The translations under genes and the position numbers were made by a program. DNA of 43,042 bases, taken from NCBI GenBank assembly GCA_012519285.1, contig JAAYQN010000052.1:1-43042 (forward strand), read 5' to 3'. The notes beneath the pieces are model-generated. The model was not told the DNA's origin. It saw only the letters and a list, made by a program, of their open reading frames with translations, and searched no databases. Each line of letters begins with the position of its first letter. Position 1 is the stretch's first letter. Below are positions 24,144 to 31,696 of the stretch, one piece after another. Source of the DNA: Clostridiales bacterium. Its GTDB lineage: Bacteria; Bacillota; Clostridia; Christensenellales; HGM11417.

Positions 24144-24871
24144 CCTTCCATCAGCCTCTTTCTGTTAATCTCGTACACGATTATGCCGCACGCCACCGAG
24201 GCGTTGAGCGAATTGACCTTGCCATACATCGGTATGCTGACGACCTTGTCGCAAAGCTCCCGCGTCAGCCTGCGCATGCCGCCGCCTTCGCTTCCGATGA
24301 CGAGCGCTACGGCCCCCGAAAAGTCGGCGCGGTACATGCTCTCGCCCTCGCTGTCGCTTCCGAACACCCAGAAGCCGTTCTCTTTCAACGCCTTTATGCA
24401 GGAGGCAAGGTTGGTGACGCGCGCCACCTTTATGTGATGGGCCGCGCCCGCCGAGACCTTTATCGCCGTCTCGTTGACCTGTGCCGACCTGTCCTTGGGG
24501 ATGATTATTCCGTGCACGCCGCCGCACTCGCACGCCCTGATTATGCTGCCCAGGTTATGCGGGTCCTCTATCCCGTCGAGCACGACGACGAGGGGCGGCT
24601 TGCCTTCGTATTTTGAAAAGGCGATGAGCTCCTCGAGCTCGGCGTAACGGTAATCTGCGGTATAGGCTATAAAGCCCTGGTGCCTGTCCGCGGCGCTCTC
24701 CCTGTCCAGGCGCTCCTTGGGCGCAAACTGGTACTTTACCCCGCTCTGCCTTATGAGCTCGAACAGCTTTGCGCCCCCGCCCTTTTCCGCCCCCTGCTGT
24801 ATGAGAACCTTGTCGACCTGCCTGCCCGACTTTATCAGCTCGAGCACGGCGTTTTTCCCTTCGGTCTTCAT
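24140..24871 (-). CDS. rlmB: 23S rRNA (guanosine-2'-O)-methyltransferase RlmB
   Basis: A 243-residue SpoU-family methyltransferase that modifies G2251 (E. coli numbering) of 23S rRNA. It has an N-terminal substrate-binding domain (GKNAVLELIKSGRQVDKVLI) and the SPOUT knot motifs DGIEDPHNLGSIIR, VIGSEGGGM and IPMYGKVNSLNASVA. No Shine-Dalgarno sequence is visible before the ATG at 24871, and the upstream 79 bases are AT-rich, so translation initiation here is unusual or weak. Confidence 0.95.
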   Translation of the reverse strand: MKTEGKNAVLELIKSGRQVDKVLIQQGAEKGGGAKLFELIRQSGVKYQFAPKERLDRESAADRHQGFIAYTADYRYAELEELIAFSKYEGKPPLVVVLDGIEDPHNLGSIIRACECGGVHGIIIPKDRSAQVNETAIKVSAGAAHHIKVARVTNLASCIKALKENGFWVFGSDSEGESMYRADFSGAVALVIGSEGGGMRRLTRELCDKVVSIPMYGKVNSLNASVACGIIVYEINRKRLMEG

Positions 24872-24950
24872 ATAATATATTTTTGACGATTTTTCAAGAT
24901 ATTTTCGCGCGGGCGGGGCGGGATTTTATCATATATAATATATACTTTAT

Positions 24951-25688
24951 TCATTCGCGATAAATTGAGGTGAGCTCGCTGTGGCGCTTTTTCACTTCGT
25001 CCATCTTTCCGCAGCTCATCTTGCCCTCGCTGCACTTTCCCCGCACGCATGAAGGGCCCGCCGTGCAAAAGAGCGCCGGCGCCACGCCCGCTGCCAGCTT
25101 GAGCATGTCCCACGCCACGGCTCGTATCTCCCACTGGGCCCTGTTGCAGCACCTTAAGAAGAAAAAGTGCAGCAGCTCGCGCGCGTTCATGGTAACTATC
25201 ATTTTGGACTCGGCGGCGTTGGGCAGCACGAAGCGGGCGTCCTCGTTGCCCTTCTCGCCCTCCTCCAACCTGCCGAGCCATCCCTCGTAAAAGGAGTAGA
25301 TGGTATCCATTTGTGCCTCAAATTCCCTTACTGCGCCCTCGCCGAGCGCCTCGATGGCGGGCGGGATAATATAGTTGAAGCCTCCCCTCGCCCTGACGTA
25401 GCGCTGCGACTTTACCGAAAAGCTGGCTATCCTGTGCCTGGTTATCTGTGCGAGCAGCGCCCTGGAGACGCCCTCTATGGCGAAGGAGAAGCTTGCGTGC
25501 TCGATGGGCGAGAGGTGTCCCATGTCGATCAGCTTTTTAATAAATGCCGCGGTATCCTTTTTGGAAAGCTCTTCCATAAGGCTTGATAGGTCGGCGTCGG
25601 AATAGCACAGCTTGGCGGCGAGCGCCACCGCTTCCTCAGGTTTTTCCGTATACCTTATGAGCTCCACCCTGCGCGTTACCCTTGGCAT
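24951..25688 (-). CDS. thyX: FAD-dependent thymidylate synthase ThyX
   Basis: Makes dTMP from dUMP using methylene-tetrahydrofolate and reduced FAD. The family signature RHRxxSxxxxSQR is present at residues 84-96 (RHRIASFSVKSQR). The C-terminus carries a cysteine-rich stretch (GPSCVRGKCSEGKMSC) common to clostridial ThyX proteins. The start is ATG 25688 behind GAGGA. It lies between mrnC and rlmB, a common position in Clostridia. Confidence 0.97.
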   Translation of the reverse strand: MPRVTRRVELIRYTEKPEEAVALAAKLCYSDADLSSLMEELSKKDTAAFIKKLIDMGHLSPIEHASFSFAIEGVSRALLAQITRHRIASFSVKSQRYVRARGGFNYIIPPAIEALGEGAVREFEAQMDTIYSFYEGWLGRLEEGEKGNEDARFVLPNAAESKMIVTMNARELLHFFFLRCCNRAQWEIRAVAWDMLKLAAGVAPALFCTAGPSCVRGKCSEGKMSCGKMDEVKKRHSELTSIYRE

Positions 25689-25704
25689 CTTATGTCCTCG
25701 TTTT

Positions 25705-26112
25705 TTAAATTTCCCTGCAGCTGTGTTTCAAAAGCTCGAACAGCCTGTCGTGCTTTCCCGTAAGATAGAGGTAGCCGAGCACCGCCTCAAAACCCGTGGC
25801 CTTGCGGTAATCTGCGACGGAGGCGTTTTTTGGGCCGCTGTAATTCTTTGAATTGCGAGCGCGCCTGTAGATGTCCATCTCCTCGTCCGAGAGAAGGTGC
25901 TTGATCTCTTCGTATGTCTTAGCCTGCGCCCCGGCGCACACCGAGCGGCTGGCAAGCTCGTGCAGCTTGCCGCTCTTGAAGTCGTGGGAGAGCGCCAGCT
26001 TTGCCCTGATGTAAAGCGTCTGAACGCTGTCGCCGACGAACGCGAGCACGAGGGGATTCATTTCCCTTGCCGCCGCCTCGTCAATCGCATCGCCGCAAAA
26101 ATTTTCCATCAT
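25705..26112 (-). CDS. mrnC: Mini-ribonuclease 3
   Basis: A 135-residue RNase III-like nuclease lacking the double-stranded RNA-binding domain, which matures 23S rRNA ends. The catalytic helix LAFVGDSVQTLYIR and the second acidic motif (ATGFEAVLGYLYLTGK) are intact. Two ATGs occur at the start (26112 and 26109); neither has a convincing ribosome binding site. It is the first gene of the run ending at recR, with a promoter at 26122-26151. Confidence 0.95.
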   Translation of the reverse strand: MMENFCGDAIDEAAAREMNPLVLAFVGDSVQTLYIRAKLALSHDFKSGKLHELASRSVCAGAQAKTYEEIKHLLSDEEMDIYRRARNSKNYSGPKNASVADYRKATGFEAVLGYLYLTGKHDRLFELLKHSCREI

Positions 26113-26121
26113 ATTTGCTTA

Positions 26122-26151
26122 ATTATACCACAACTTCAGCCCTTTTCATAA
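26122..26151 (-). promoter_or_regulatory. Promoter of the mrnC-recR operon
   Basis: Minus strand: TTATGA (26146-26151), an 18-base spacer and extended TGGTATAAT (-10 at 26122-26127), just 9-10 bases before the first ATG, so the mRNA leader would be only a few bases long. Confidence 0.6.
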
Positions 26152-26224
26152 CCATTTTAAATAATAGGGGCGGCGTGAGCTGCCGCAGAAGCGCCCTTGC
26201 CGCTTTTTGCCTGCCTTTTTGTCT

Positions 26225-27265
26225 TCAAATATTTAGCTTTTTATTGAGATATTCCTTAATCTTTTTGCTCTTCTCTGTCGCAAAGAGGAAAGCGGCGACA
26301 AAGAGGCAGCAGGAGGCGGTGATGATTGACCATTGATTGAGAAAGGCCTGTGCCTTAAGGTTAAGGTTTATAAACAGGTTGATCAGCAGGCTGGCGATTG
26401 CCGCTGAGAGGGAGCTTAAGGAGAGTATGCCGTAAACGGAAAACCTTGCCGCTTTGGAGACTCCGCAAGTGAGTATGGCGGGCAGGCAGGCGCTCAGCGC
26501 TATGGGAAGGGCGAGGCTAAAGAATTTATCTTCAGCGCCGTTTACCATCAGAACGAGGTACAAAAAGAGCGCTATCGCGAGCGTGTCTACGATGAAGGAG
26601 ATGAGCGCTGAGTAGCTTTTGTTCAAATACAACGGCAGCATGGCAAAGCACCACAGCAAAACTATCCCGCAGGCTGCGTACAGCGACCAGCCCTTAAAGC
26701 CCACCTCGAAGTCGAGAGCAAAGAGGTACAGCCCCGCGCACGCCGCGAGAATAGTTATAATGTGCTTTGCGTTGAGCTTTTTTGCCAAGAGGGGGAGCGA
26801 CACCGCCAGGCAGGCGTATGCCGCCGAATACAGCGCTATAAGCGACCAGCGCCCAAAGCCCGTCAGAAGGTCGATGGCTATCAGAAAGAGCGAGGCAGCG
26901 CCCACGCACGCGCTGACGAGGATGACGGGGTGGAACCTGTGGCTGTACTTTACGGGAAAGATCATGCAGAACCACAGCAGCGCCAGCACGCTCAGCGGGT
27001 AAAGCGACCAGTTGAGCCCCCCGTTTACAGAGAGGTTTACGATGACGAGGATGAGCATCGACATAAAGATACAGAAGCGCACTATGGCGACGTACCTGTT
27101 CTTTATATACCTCACTGTCGCCCTCTCGGGGGCGGGCTGCCGCTCCTTTCCCTCGCACTCCGAAAGCAGCTTTGCCACCTCGTCGGGGTCGTATGCTTTT
27201 GTCCCGCACAGCGGGCAAAAACCCTCTTTTTCGGCAAGCTCCACTCCGCACCTTACGCAATACAT
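26225..27265 (-). CDS. Zinc-ribbon polytopic membrane protein (DUF6320-like)
   Basis: A 346-residue protein. The N-terminus is a double-CxxC zinc ribbon (CVRCGVEL...CPLCG, about residues 3-21), followed by a charged cytoplasmic linker to about residue 60 and then ten or so hydrophobic segments in pairs with repeated Trp-Ser-Leu turns (NWSLY, RWSLI, GWSLY, NQWSII). It resembles zinc-ribbon membrane proteins that neighbour alcohol-acetyltransferase-like genes in other Bacillota; function unknown. It starts 15 bases after the acyltransferase gene with GAGGAG before the ATG, so the two are almost certainly cotranscribed. Confidence 0.75.
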   Translation of the reverse strand: MYCVRCGVELAEKEGFCPLCGTKAYDPDEVAKLLSECEGKERQPAPERATVRYIKNRYVAIVRFCIFMSMLILVIVNLSVNGGLNWSLYPLSVLALLWFCMIFPVKYSHRFHPVILVSACVGAASLFLIAIDLLTGFGRWSLIALYSAAYACLAVSLPLLAKKLNAKHIITILAACAGLYLFALDFEVGFKGWSLYAACGIVLLWCFAMLPLYLNKSYSALISFIVDTLAIALFLYLVLMVNGAEDKFFSLALPIALSACLPAILTCGVSKAARFSVYGILSLSSLSAAIASLLINLFINLNLKAQAFLNQWSIITASCCLFVAAFLFATEKSKKIKEYLNKKLNI

Positions 27266-27280
27266 GGCCTATCTCCTCTT

Positions 27281-28552
27281 TTAAGATCCGCTCTTTACCT
27301 TTACCTTGACGCCCTGCTTTACCAGAAAGCTGAAAAACTCCCTCTCGATATGGCTTTCCCTGACCGTCCTCGTAAAGCTCACCACCAGCTTGTCCTTGTA
27401 GCAAACCGCGCCGCAGTTGGTGGGGTTGACGGTGTTTGGCGCGAGGTAGCACGAAAAGCTTTCCACAAACCTTTCCATGTCGGGCGGAAGCTTCACCACG
27501 CCGAGGTTTGAGAGGCTGCCGCTGTACTGGTTTTCGCCTTTAAAGTGATAGATGAGCGACAGGATGACGGTCTTCAGCCCCAGGGGCAGCGCGCGCACGA
27601 GGAAATTCTTCTCGCTGTTGACGTTGCCGGAAAAGCTCTTTATCAGATTGTTTTTAATCAGCCCCCGCCGCATGGTATGGTGAACCTGCGCCGCGATGTC
27701 CTCAAAGCGGTAGCTGCCCAGCCTTGGGTCCGCCTCGCACAGGATAAAGTTTGTAAAGTTCCTCATGCTCTTTGAGGGGAAGAAGTTGCGAAGATTGACG
27801 GGGACGGATACCCTTACCGGCCTCCTGTTTTTGGTCCGCCCCTGCACGTTGAGCAGCGCCCGAACGTATACCGCCACGAGGTATTCGGTCACCGAAAGGC
27901 CGTAATTTCTTGCGGTTTCCGCCACCTGCCTTCCGCTCATCTGCCCGCAGATGACGCTCGCTACGTCCTGCCTATGCCTCGTGCCCCTGAAGTGATATGC
28001 GGGCGACTTGATGCCGAGGGATTTTATGTCCTTGTTGTAGTATTTCAAAAAGCTGTCGGCAAACTCTTCCTCGTCGGGCTCCTCATCTATGTCCCACACG
28101 CCGAGACCCTTGTCGGGCTCTATTTTTTCCCCGCAAAGGCGCAGGTACTGGGCGACGAGCGTCTTTAAGAAAACCATGGAGCCCCCTCCGTCTGTGAGGG
28201 CGTGAAGCGCCTCGAGCGCCACCGCGTTCTCCCTGCACCTCAACCTGAACAGGTAATGGTTGTTGGCGCGGTAATCCATGCCGGCGCAGGGGTACGGCCC
28301 GTCGGGCCACACCACGGCGGGCTTTCGGTTGCTCTCGAGGTATGCCCAGAAAAGGCCCTTTTTAAGCCTCACCTTAAAGTAAGGGAAGCGTTTTAAGCAC
28401 ATGTCGAGCGCCTCTTTCAGGATTTGGGACTCCACCTTCCTGTCGAGCTCCGCCTGAACCCTGTAGATGGGCGCGGCGGAAAACCTCTCTATGGCGGGGA
28501 AGAGGTTTGCCATGTTGTCGAGGCGCATCCATGTTCTGTTAGCTTTGTCCAT
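27281..28552 (-). CDS. Condensation/alcohol-acetyltransferase-like acyltransferase
   Basis: A 423-residue member of the CoA-dependent acyltransferase superfamily (condensation domain, AATase, chloramphenicol acetyltransferase fold). The catalytic HxxxDG is seen in LHALTDGGGS (about residue 125). The channel motif region SVPVNLRNFFPS in the second half is also typical. It is a stand-alone domain with no carrier protein or adenylation domain nearby, so it is not a normal peptide-synthetase part. Its partner is the zinc-ribbon membrane protein downstream. The acceptor and donor are unknown. The ribosome binding site (AAGGAG) is unusually close to the ATG at 28552; Met9 is an alternative start. 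Confidence 0.75.
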   Translation of the reverse strand: MDKANRTWMRLDNMANLFPAIERFSAAPIYRVQAELDRKVESQILKEALDMCLKRFPYFKVRLKKGLFWAYLESNRKPAVVWPDGPYPCAGMDYRANNHYLFRLRCRENAVALEALHALTDGGGSMVFLKTLVAQYLRLCGEKIEPDKGLGVWDIDEEPDEEEFADSFLKYYNKDIKSLGIKSPAYHFRGTRHRQDVASVICGQMSGRQVAETARNYGLSVTEYLVAVYVRALLNVQGRTKNRRPVRVSVPVNLRNFFPSKSMRNFTNFILCEADPRLGSYRFEDIAAQVHHTMRRGLIKNNLIKSFSGNVNSEKNFLVRALPLGLKTVILSLIYHFKGENQYSGSLSNLGVVKLPPDMERFVESFSCYLAPNTVNPTNCGAVCYKDKLVVSFTRTVRESHIEREFFSFLVKQGVKVKVKSGS

Positions 28553-28571
28553 TTCTCCTTAGCACGTCTCG

Positions 28572-28602
28572 CCCCGTCGGCGCTTGCCGCCGGGGTTTTT
28601 TT
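28572..28602 (+). terminator. Strong hairpin plus T-run just upstream of the acyltransferase gene
   Basis: CCCCG-T-CGGC-GCTT-GCCG-C-CGGGG followed by T7 on the plus strand. It lies in the 5' leader of the minus-strand acyltransferase gene. In that direction it is only a leader hairpin; in the plus direction it would stop transcripts entering the his promoter region. Confidence 0.6.
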
Positions 28603-28623
28603 CCATATATACGAATTATATGT

Positions 28624-28632
28624 ATTATAGCA
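28624..28632 (-). promoter_or_regulatory. Extended -10 promoter of the acyltransferase/zinc-ribbon operon
   Basis: Minus strand TGCTATAAT, extended -10. It is divergent from, and only 15 bases away from, the -35 box of the his operon promoter. Confidence 0.5.
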
Positions 28633-28647
28633 TATTTAAAACATAAA

Positions 28648-28676
28648 TTGACATTCTTTTTTGGTTGTGTTATTAT
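28648..28676 (+). promoter_or_regulatory. Sigma-A promoter of the his operon
   Basis: TTGACA (28648-28653), a 17-base spacer and TATTAT (28671-28676). The transcript would carry a leader of about 95 bases before hisZG. Confidence 0.85.
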
Positions 28677-28693
28677 TATAAATAAGGTTTTTA

Positions 28694-28736
28694 CGCGGTT
28701 TGGGGCCAAAACGCGCCTTGCGGCCTCAAAACCGCG
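28694..28736 (+). promoter_or_regulatory. Long hairpin in the his leader
   Basis: Arms CGCGGTTTGGGGCC and GGCCTCAAAACCGCG pair almost perfectly (one bulge, one G-T pair) around a 14-base loop. No U-run follows, so it is not an ordinary terminator. The leader is too short for a T-box and has no run of His codons. Function unknown. Confidence 0.55.
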
Positions 28737-28779
28737 AAAAAGAAAAATTGGGGCGTTCCATAAGCGGGAGCGGGATGAG

Positions 28780-30420
28780 ATGAAGAGGCTGGACCGTTTG
28801 ACCCCCGAGGGGACGAGGGACCTGTTCTTTGAGGATTTTGAGCAGGTCAAGAAAATAGAGGACACGCTGGCAGCGCTCTTTTCGGAGAGCGGCTATCGCG
28901 GGATAAGCACTCCCGCGATAGAGTTTTACGACGTGTTCTCCGCGGGGGTGGGCGCCATCTCCCAGCAGGACATGTACATACTTGCTGACAGCAAAGGCAG
29001 GCTGATGGCGCTTCGGCCCGATTCCACAAAGCCCGTGGCTCGCCTCGTCTCCACGAGGCTAAAAAACCAAAGCCCCCCCTTCCGCCTCTATTACTGCCAG
29101 AGCGTGTACAAGAGGAACAAGGGCGAAAACCTCCTGTACGACGAGGTGCGGCAGGCGGGGATAGAGCTCGTCGGGCTGGGCGGCCTTGAGGGCGACATCG
29201 AGGCGCTCCTGCTTGCCGCTAGGAGCCTTGAGCGCACCTGCGGCAAAGGCTTTTTGCTCGAGATAGGCCATATGGGCTTTTTCACCCAAATTATCAATTC
29301 CACCGATTTTCCCGAGGAAGTAAAGCAGGACATAAAGGACAAGATAGAGGCAAAAAACTACCCCGCGCTCTCCACCTTGCTTGAAAAATTTCCAAAGAGC
29401 GAGAGCGTCGGGGCGCTTTTGAGGATGCCCGCCCTCTACGGGGGAATAGAGGTGCTTGACGAGGCGAGGCGGCTCATCCGAGGGGCGGCGGACGGCGTTC
29501 TCGGCCACATCGGAAAAGTGTACGCCGCGCTCAAAGAGCATGGCTTTGAGAAAAACCTCGCGATTGACCTCGGGCTTTTGAACGGCTACGGCTATTACAG
29601 CGGACTGGTGTTAAAGGGGTACGCGTTCGGCGCGAGCGAAGCGGTGCTCTCGGGCGGCAGGTACGACTACCTCTACGGCGACTACGGGCTGGGCTATCCC
29701 GCGATAGGCTTTGCCATAAACACCGAACAGTTGCTCAAGCAGAGGGAGCAGGGGGCGCGGCAGCAGGGCGAAAAAAGGCCTCTTTTCATAGCGCTCACCA
29801 AGGGGCGGCTTGAAAAGCATGCCATAGAGCTCTTCAAAAAGGCGGGGGTAGACTGCTGCCCGCTGGACAGCAAGGGCAGAAAGCTCGTGATAAGGGTCCG
29901 AGCGGGCGAGCAGGAGCTCGACGTGGTATTCGCCAAGGCGGCCGACGTCATCACTTACGTGGAGCACGGCGCCTGCGACATGGGCATCGTGGGAAAGGAC
30001 ACCATAATGGAGCAGGGAAAGTCCTTCTACGAGATGCTGGATTTGGGCTTCGGCAGGTGCAGGTTGGTGCTGGCGGCAAAAAAGGGCAGGAATTTTTACG
30101 GCGGCTACGGCGTAAAGACCATCGCCACCAAATTCCCCAAGGTAGCGGCACAGTTCTTTGAGGGCAAAAAGATGAACGTCGACATAATAAAGATAGACGG
30201 CTCGGTGGAGCTGACGCCGCTTTTAGAGCTTGCCGACGGAATCGTGGACATCACCGAGACGGGCACGACGCTGAGGGAAAACGGCCTCGAGGTGGTGGAG
30301 GAAATCGCCGACATCTCCGCCAAGCTCATCGTCAACACCGCCAGCTTAAAGACAAAGAGGGAAAAGCTCGAGAGCTTTATCAGCCTACTCAAAGGAGCGA
30401 TGAATGGTCGGGATATATAA
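28780..30420 (+). CDS. hisZG: HisZ-HisG fusion: ATP phosphoribosyltransferase, regulatory plus catalytic chains
   Basis: One uninterrupted 546-residue frame joins both chains of the short-form ATP phosphoribosyltransferase, the first step of histidine synthesis (ATP + PRPP). Residues 1 to about 322 are HisZ, a histidyl-tRNA-synthetase-like domain (TPEGTRDLFFEDFEQ, MALRPDSTKPVARL, YYCQSVYK, LSGGRYDYLYGDYG). A polar linker (QREQGARQQGEKR) leads into HisG from about residue 332 (LFIALTKGRLEKHAIEL, CDMGIVGKDTI, DGIVDITETGTTLRENGL). The HisG part is about 215 residues, the short form that needs HisZ. The start is ATG 28780 with GGGAGCGGGA upstream. It opens the his operon and overlaps hisD by 17 bases. 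Confidence 0.93.
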   Translation: MKRLDRLTPEGTRDLFFEDFEQVKKIEDTLAALFSESGYRGISTPAIEFYDVFSAGVGAISQQDMYILADSKGRLMALRPDSTKPVARLVSTRLKNQSPPFRLYYCQSVYKRNKGENLLYDEVRQAGIELVGLGGLEGDIEALLLAARSLERTCGKGFLLEIGHMGFFTQIINSTDFPEEVKQDIKDKIEAKNYPALSTLLEKFPKSESVGALLRMPALYGGIEVLDEARRLIRGAADGVLGHIGKVYAALKEHGFEKNLAIDLGLLNGYGYYSGLVLKGYAFGASEAVLSGGRYDYLYGDYGLGYPAIGFAINTEQLLKQREQGARQQGEKRPLFIALTKGRLEKHAIELFKKAGVDCCPLDSKGRKLVIRVRAGEQELDVVFAKAADVITYVEHGACDMGIVGKDTIMEQGKSFYEMLDLGFGRCRLVLAAKKGRNFYGGYGVKTIATKFPKVAAQFFEGKKMNVDIIKIDGSVELTPLLELADGIVDITETGTTLRENGLEVVEEIADISAKLIVNTASLKTKREKLESFISLLKGAMNGRDI

Positions 30421-31696
30421 TTCAAAGGACCTGGACAAATTTTTGAAAAAGCTTGCGACAAGGAGCTCGGGCGAAAGCGCCGGGCAGGCGGTGCGCGAGA
30501 TGATAGAGGCGGTAAGGAGCGAGGGCGACGCCGCCCTCAACAGGTATACCCAAAAATTCGACGGCATTCCCAAGGCGTACGAGGTGCCCAAGGAGCAGAT
30601 AGAAGAGGCTTACAGGAGCACCGACAAGCGCTTTATAAGGGCGCTCGAGAACGCCAGGGACAACATATACGACTTCCACATAAGGCAAAAGAGGCAGGGC
30701 TACGTGGTGGCGGAAAGGGAAGGCATAATCCTCGGCTACCGCATTCTGCCCCTCGGGAAGGTGGGCCTGTACGTGCCCGGCGGCACTGCCGCCTACCCTT
30801 CCTCAGTTCTCATGAACGCCATACCCGCAAGAATCGCCGGAGTGGATGAGATAATAATGGTTACGCCCCCCTCAAGGGACGGCGGGGCAAATCGGGACAT
30901 ACTCGCGGCGTGCAGGATATGTCAAATTGACAGGGTGTTCATAGCGGGCGGGGCGCAGGCTGTGGCCGCGCTCGCTTTCGGGACGGAGACCATCCCCAAG
31001 GTGGACAAGATAATAGGCCCGGGAAACGTCTACGTGGCGACGGCAAAGAAGTATCTCTTCGGAGAGGTTGACATAGACATGATAGCCGGCCCTTCGGAAA
31101 TACTCATCATCGCAGACGAGTTCGCCGACCCCGCCTTCGTGACGGCGGACATGATGTCCCAGGCGGAGCACGACCCCATGAGCTCATCGATGCTGGTCAC
31201 TACCAGTTCGGAGCTTGCCCGAAAGGTAATCTTCGAGCTTAAAGAGCAAGTGGAGCGCCTCGAGAGGAAGGGCATAATCTTAAAGTCTTTAAAAGATTAC
31301 GGCGCCATAATAATAGCGGAAAGTTTAAAGGAGGCGTGCGACATCTCCAACCTCATAGCGCCCGAACACCTCGAGATAATGACGGAAAGGCCCTTTGAGC
31401 TTTTAGGCAATATAAAAAACGCCGGCTCTGTATTTCTCGGAAGCCACACGCCCGAGCCGCTGGGCGACTATTATTCAGGGACAAACCACGTGCTGCCAAC
31501 AAACGGCACGGCAAGGTTTTTCTCCTGCCTGGGCGTGGACAGCTTTGTAAAGCGCTCGGCCTTTACCTATTATTCGGAAAGCGCTCTGAAAGAGTGCGCC
31601 GAAGACATCATCGAGATAGCAAACAGGGAAGGGCTTTCCGCCCACGCCAATTCCGTCAGCGTCAGGCTGAAAAGGGGCAAAGCATGTACAGATTGA
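30404..31696 (+). CDS. hisD: Histidinol dehydrogenase
   Basis: Oxidises L-histidinol to L-histidine in the last two steps with NAD+ and Zn2+. At 430 residues it is full length. Conserved stretches are GLYVPGGTAAYPSSVLMNA, GGAQAVAALAFGTETIPKVDKI, MSQAEHDP (Zn ligands Gln and His), DYYSGTNHVLPTNGTARF and GLSAHANSV. The ATG at 30404 lies 6 bases after GGAG and 17 bases inside hisZG; the 13-base overlap with hisC at the other end is equally tight. Confidence 0.97.
   Translation: MVGIYNSKDLDKFLKKLATRSSGESAGQAVREMIEAVRSEGDAALNRYTQKFDGIPKAYEVPKEQIEEAYRSTDKRFIRALENARDNIYDFHIRQKRQGYVVAEREGIILGYRILPLGKVGLYVPGGTAAYPSSVLMNAIPARIAGVDEIIMVTPPSRDGGANRDILAACRICQIDRVFIAGGAQAVAALAFGTETIPKVDKIIGPGNVYVATAKKYLFGEVDIDMIAGPSEILIIADEFADPAFVTADMMSQAEHDPMSSSMLVTTSSELARKVIFELKEQVERLERKGIILKSLKDYGAIIIAESLKEACDISNLIAPEHLEIMTERPFELLGNIKNAGSVFLGSHTPEPLGDYYSGTNHVLPTNGTARFFSCLGVDSFVKRSAFTYYSESALKECAEDIIEIANREGLSAHANSVSVRLKRGKACTD

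Noticed and set aside
28677-28779. T-box riboswitch or histidine attenuator before the his operon
   Set aside because: The leader is only about 95 bases, lacks the T-box sequence and any terminator, and encodes no His-rich peptide.
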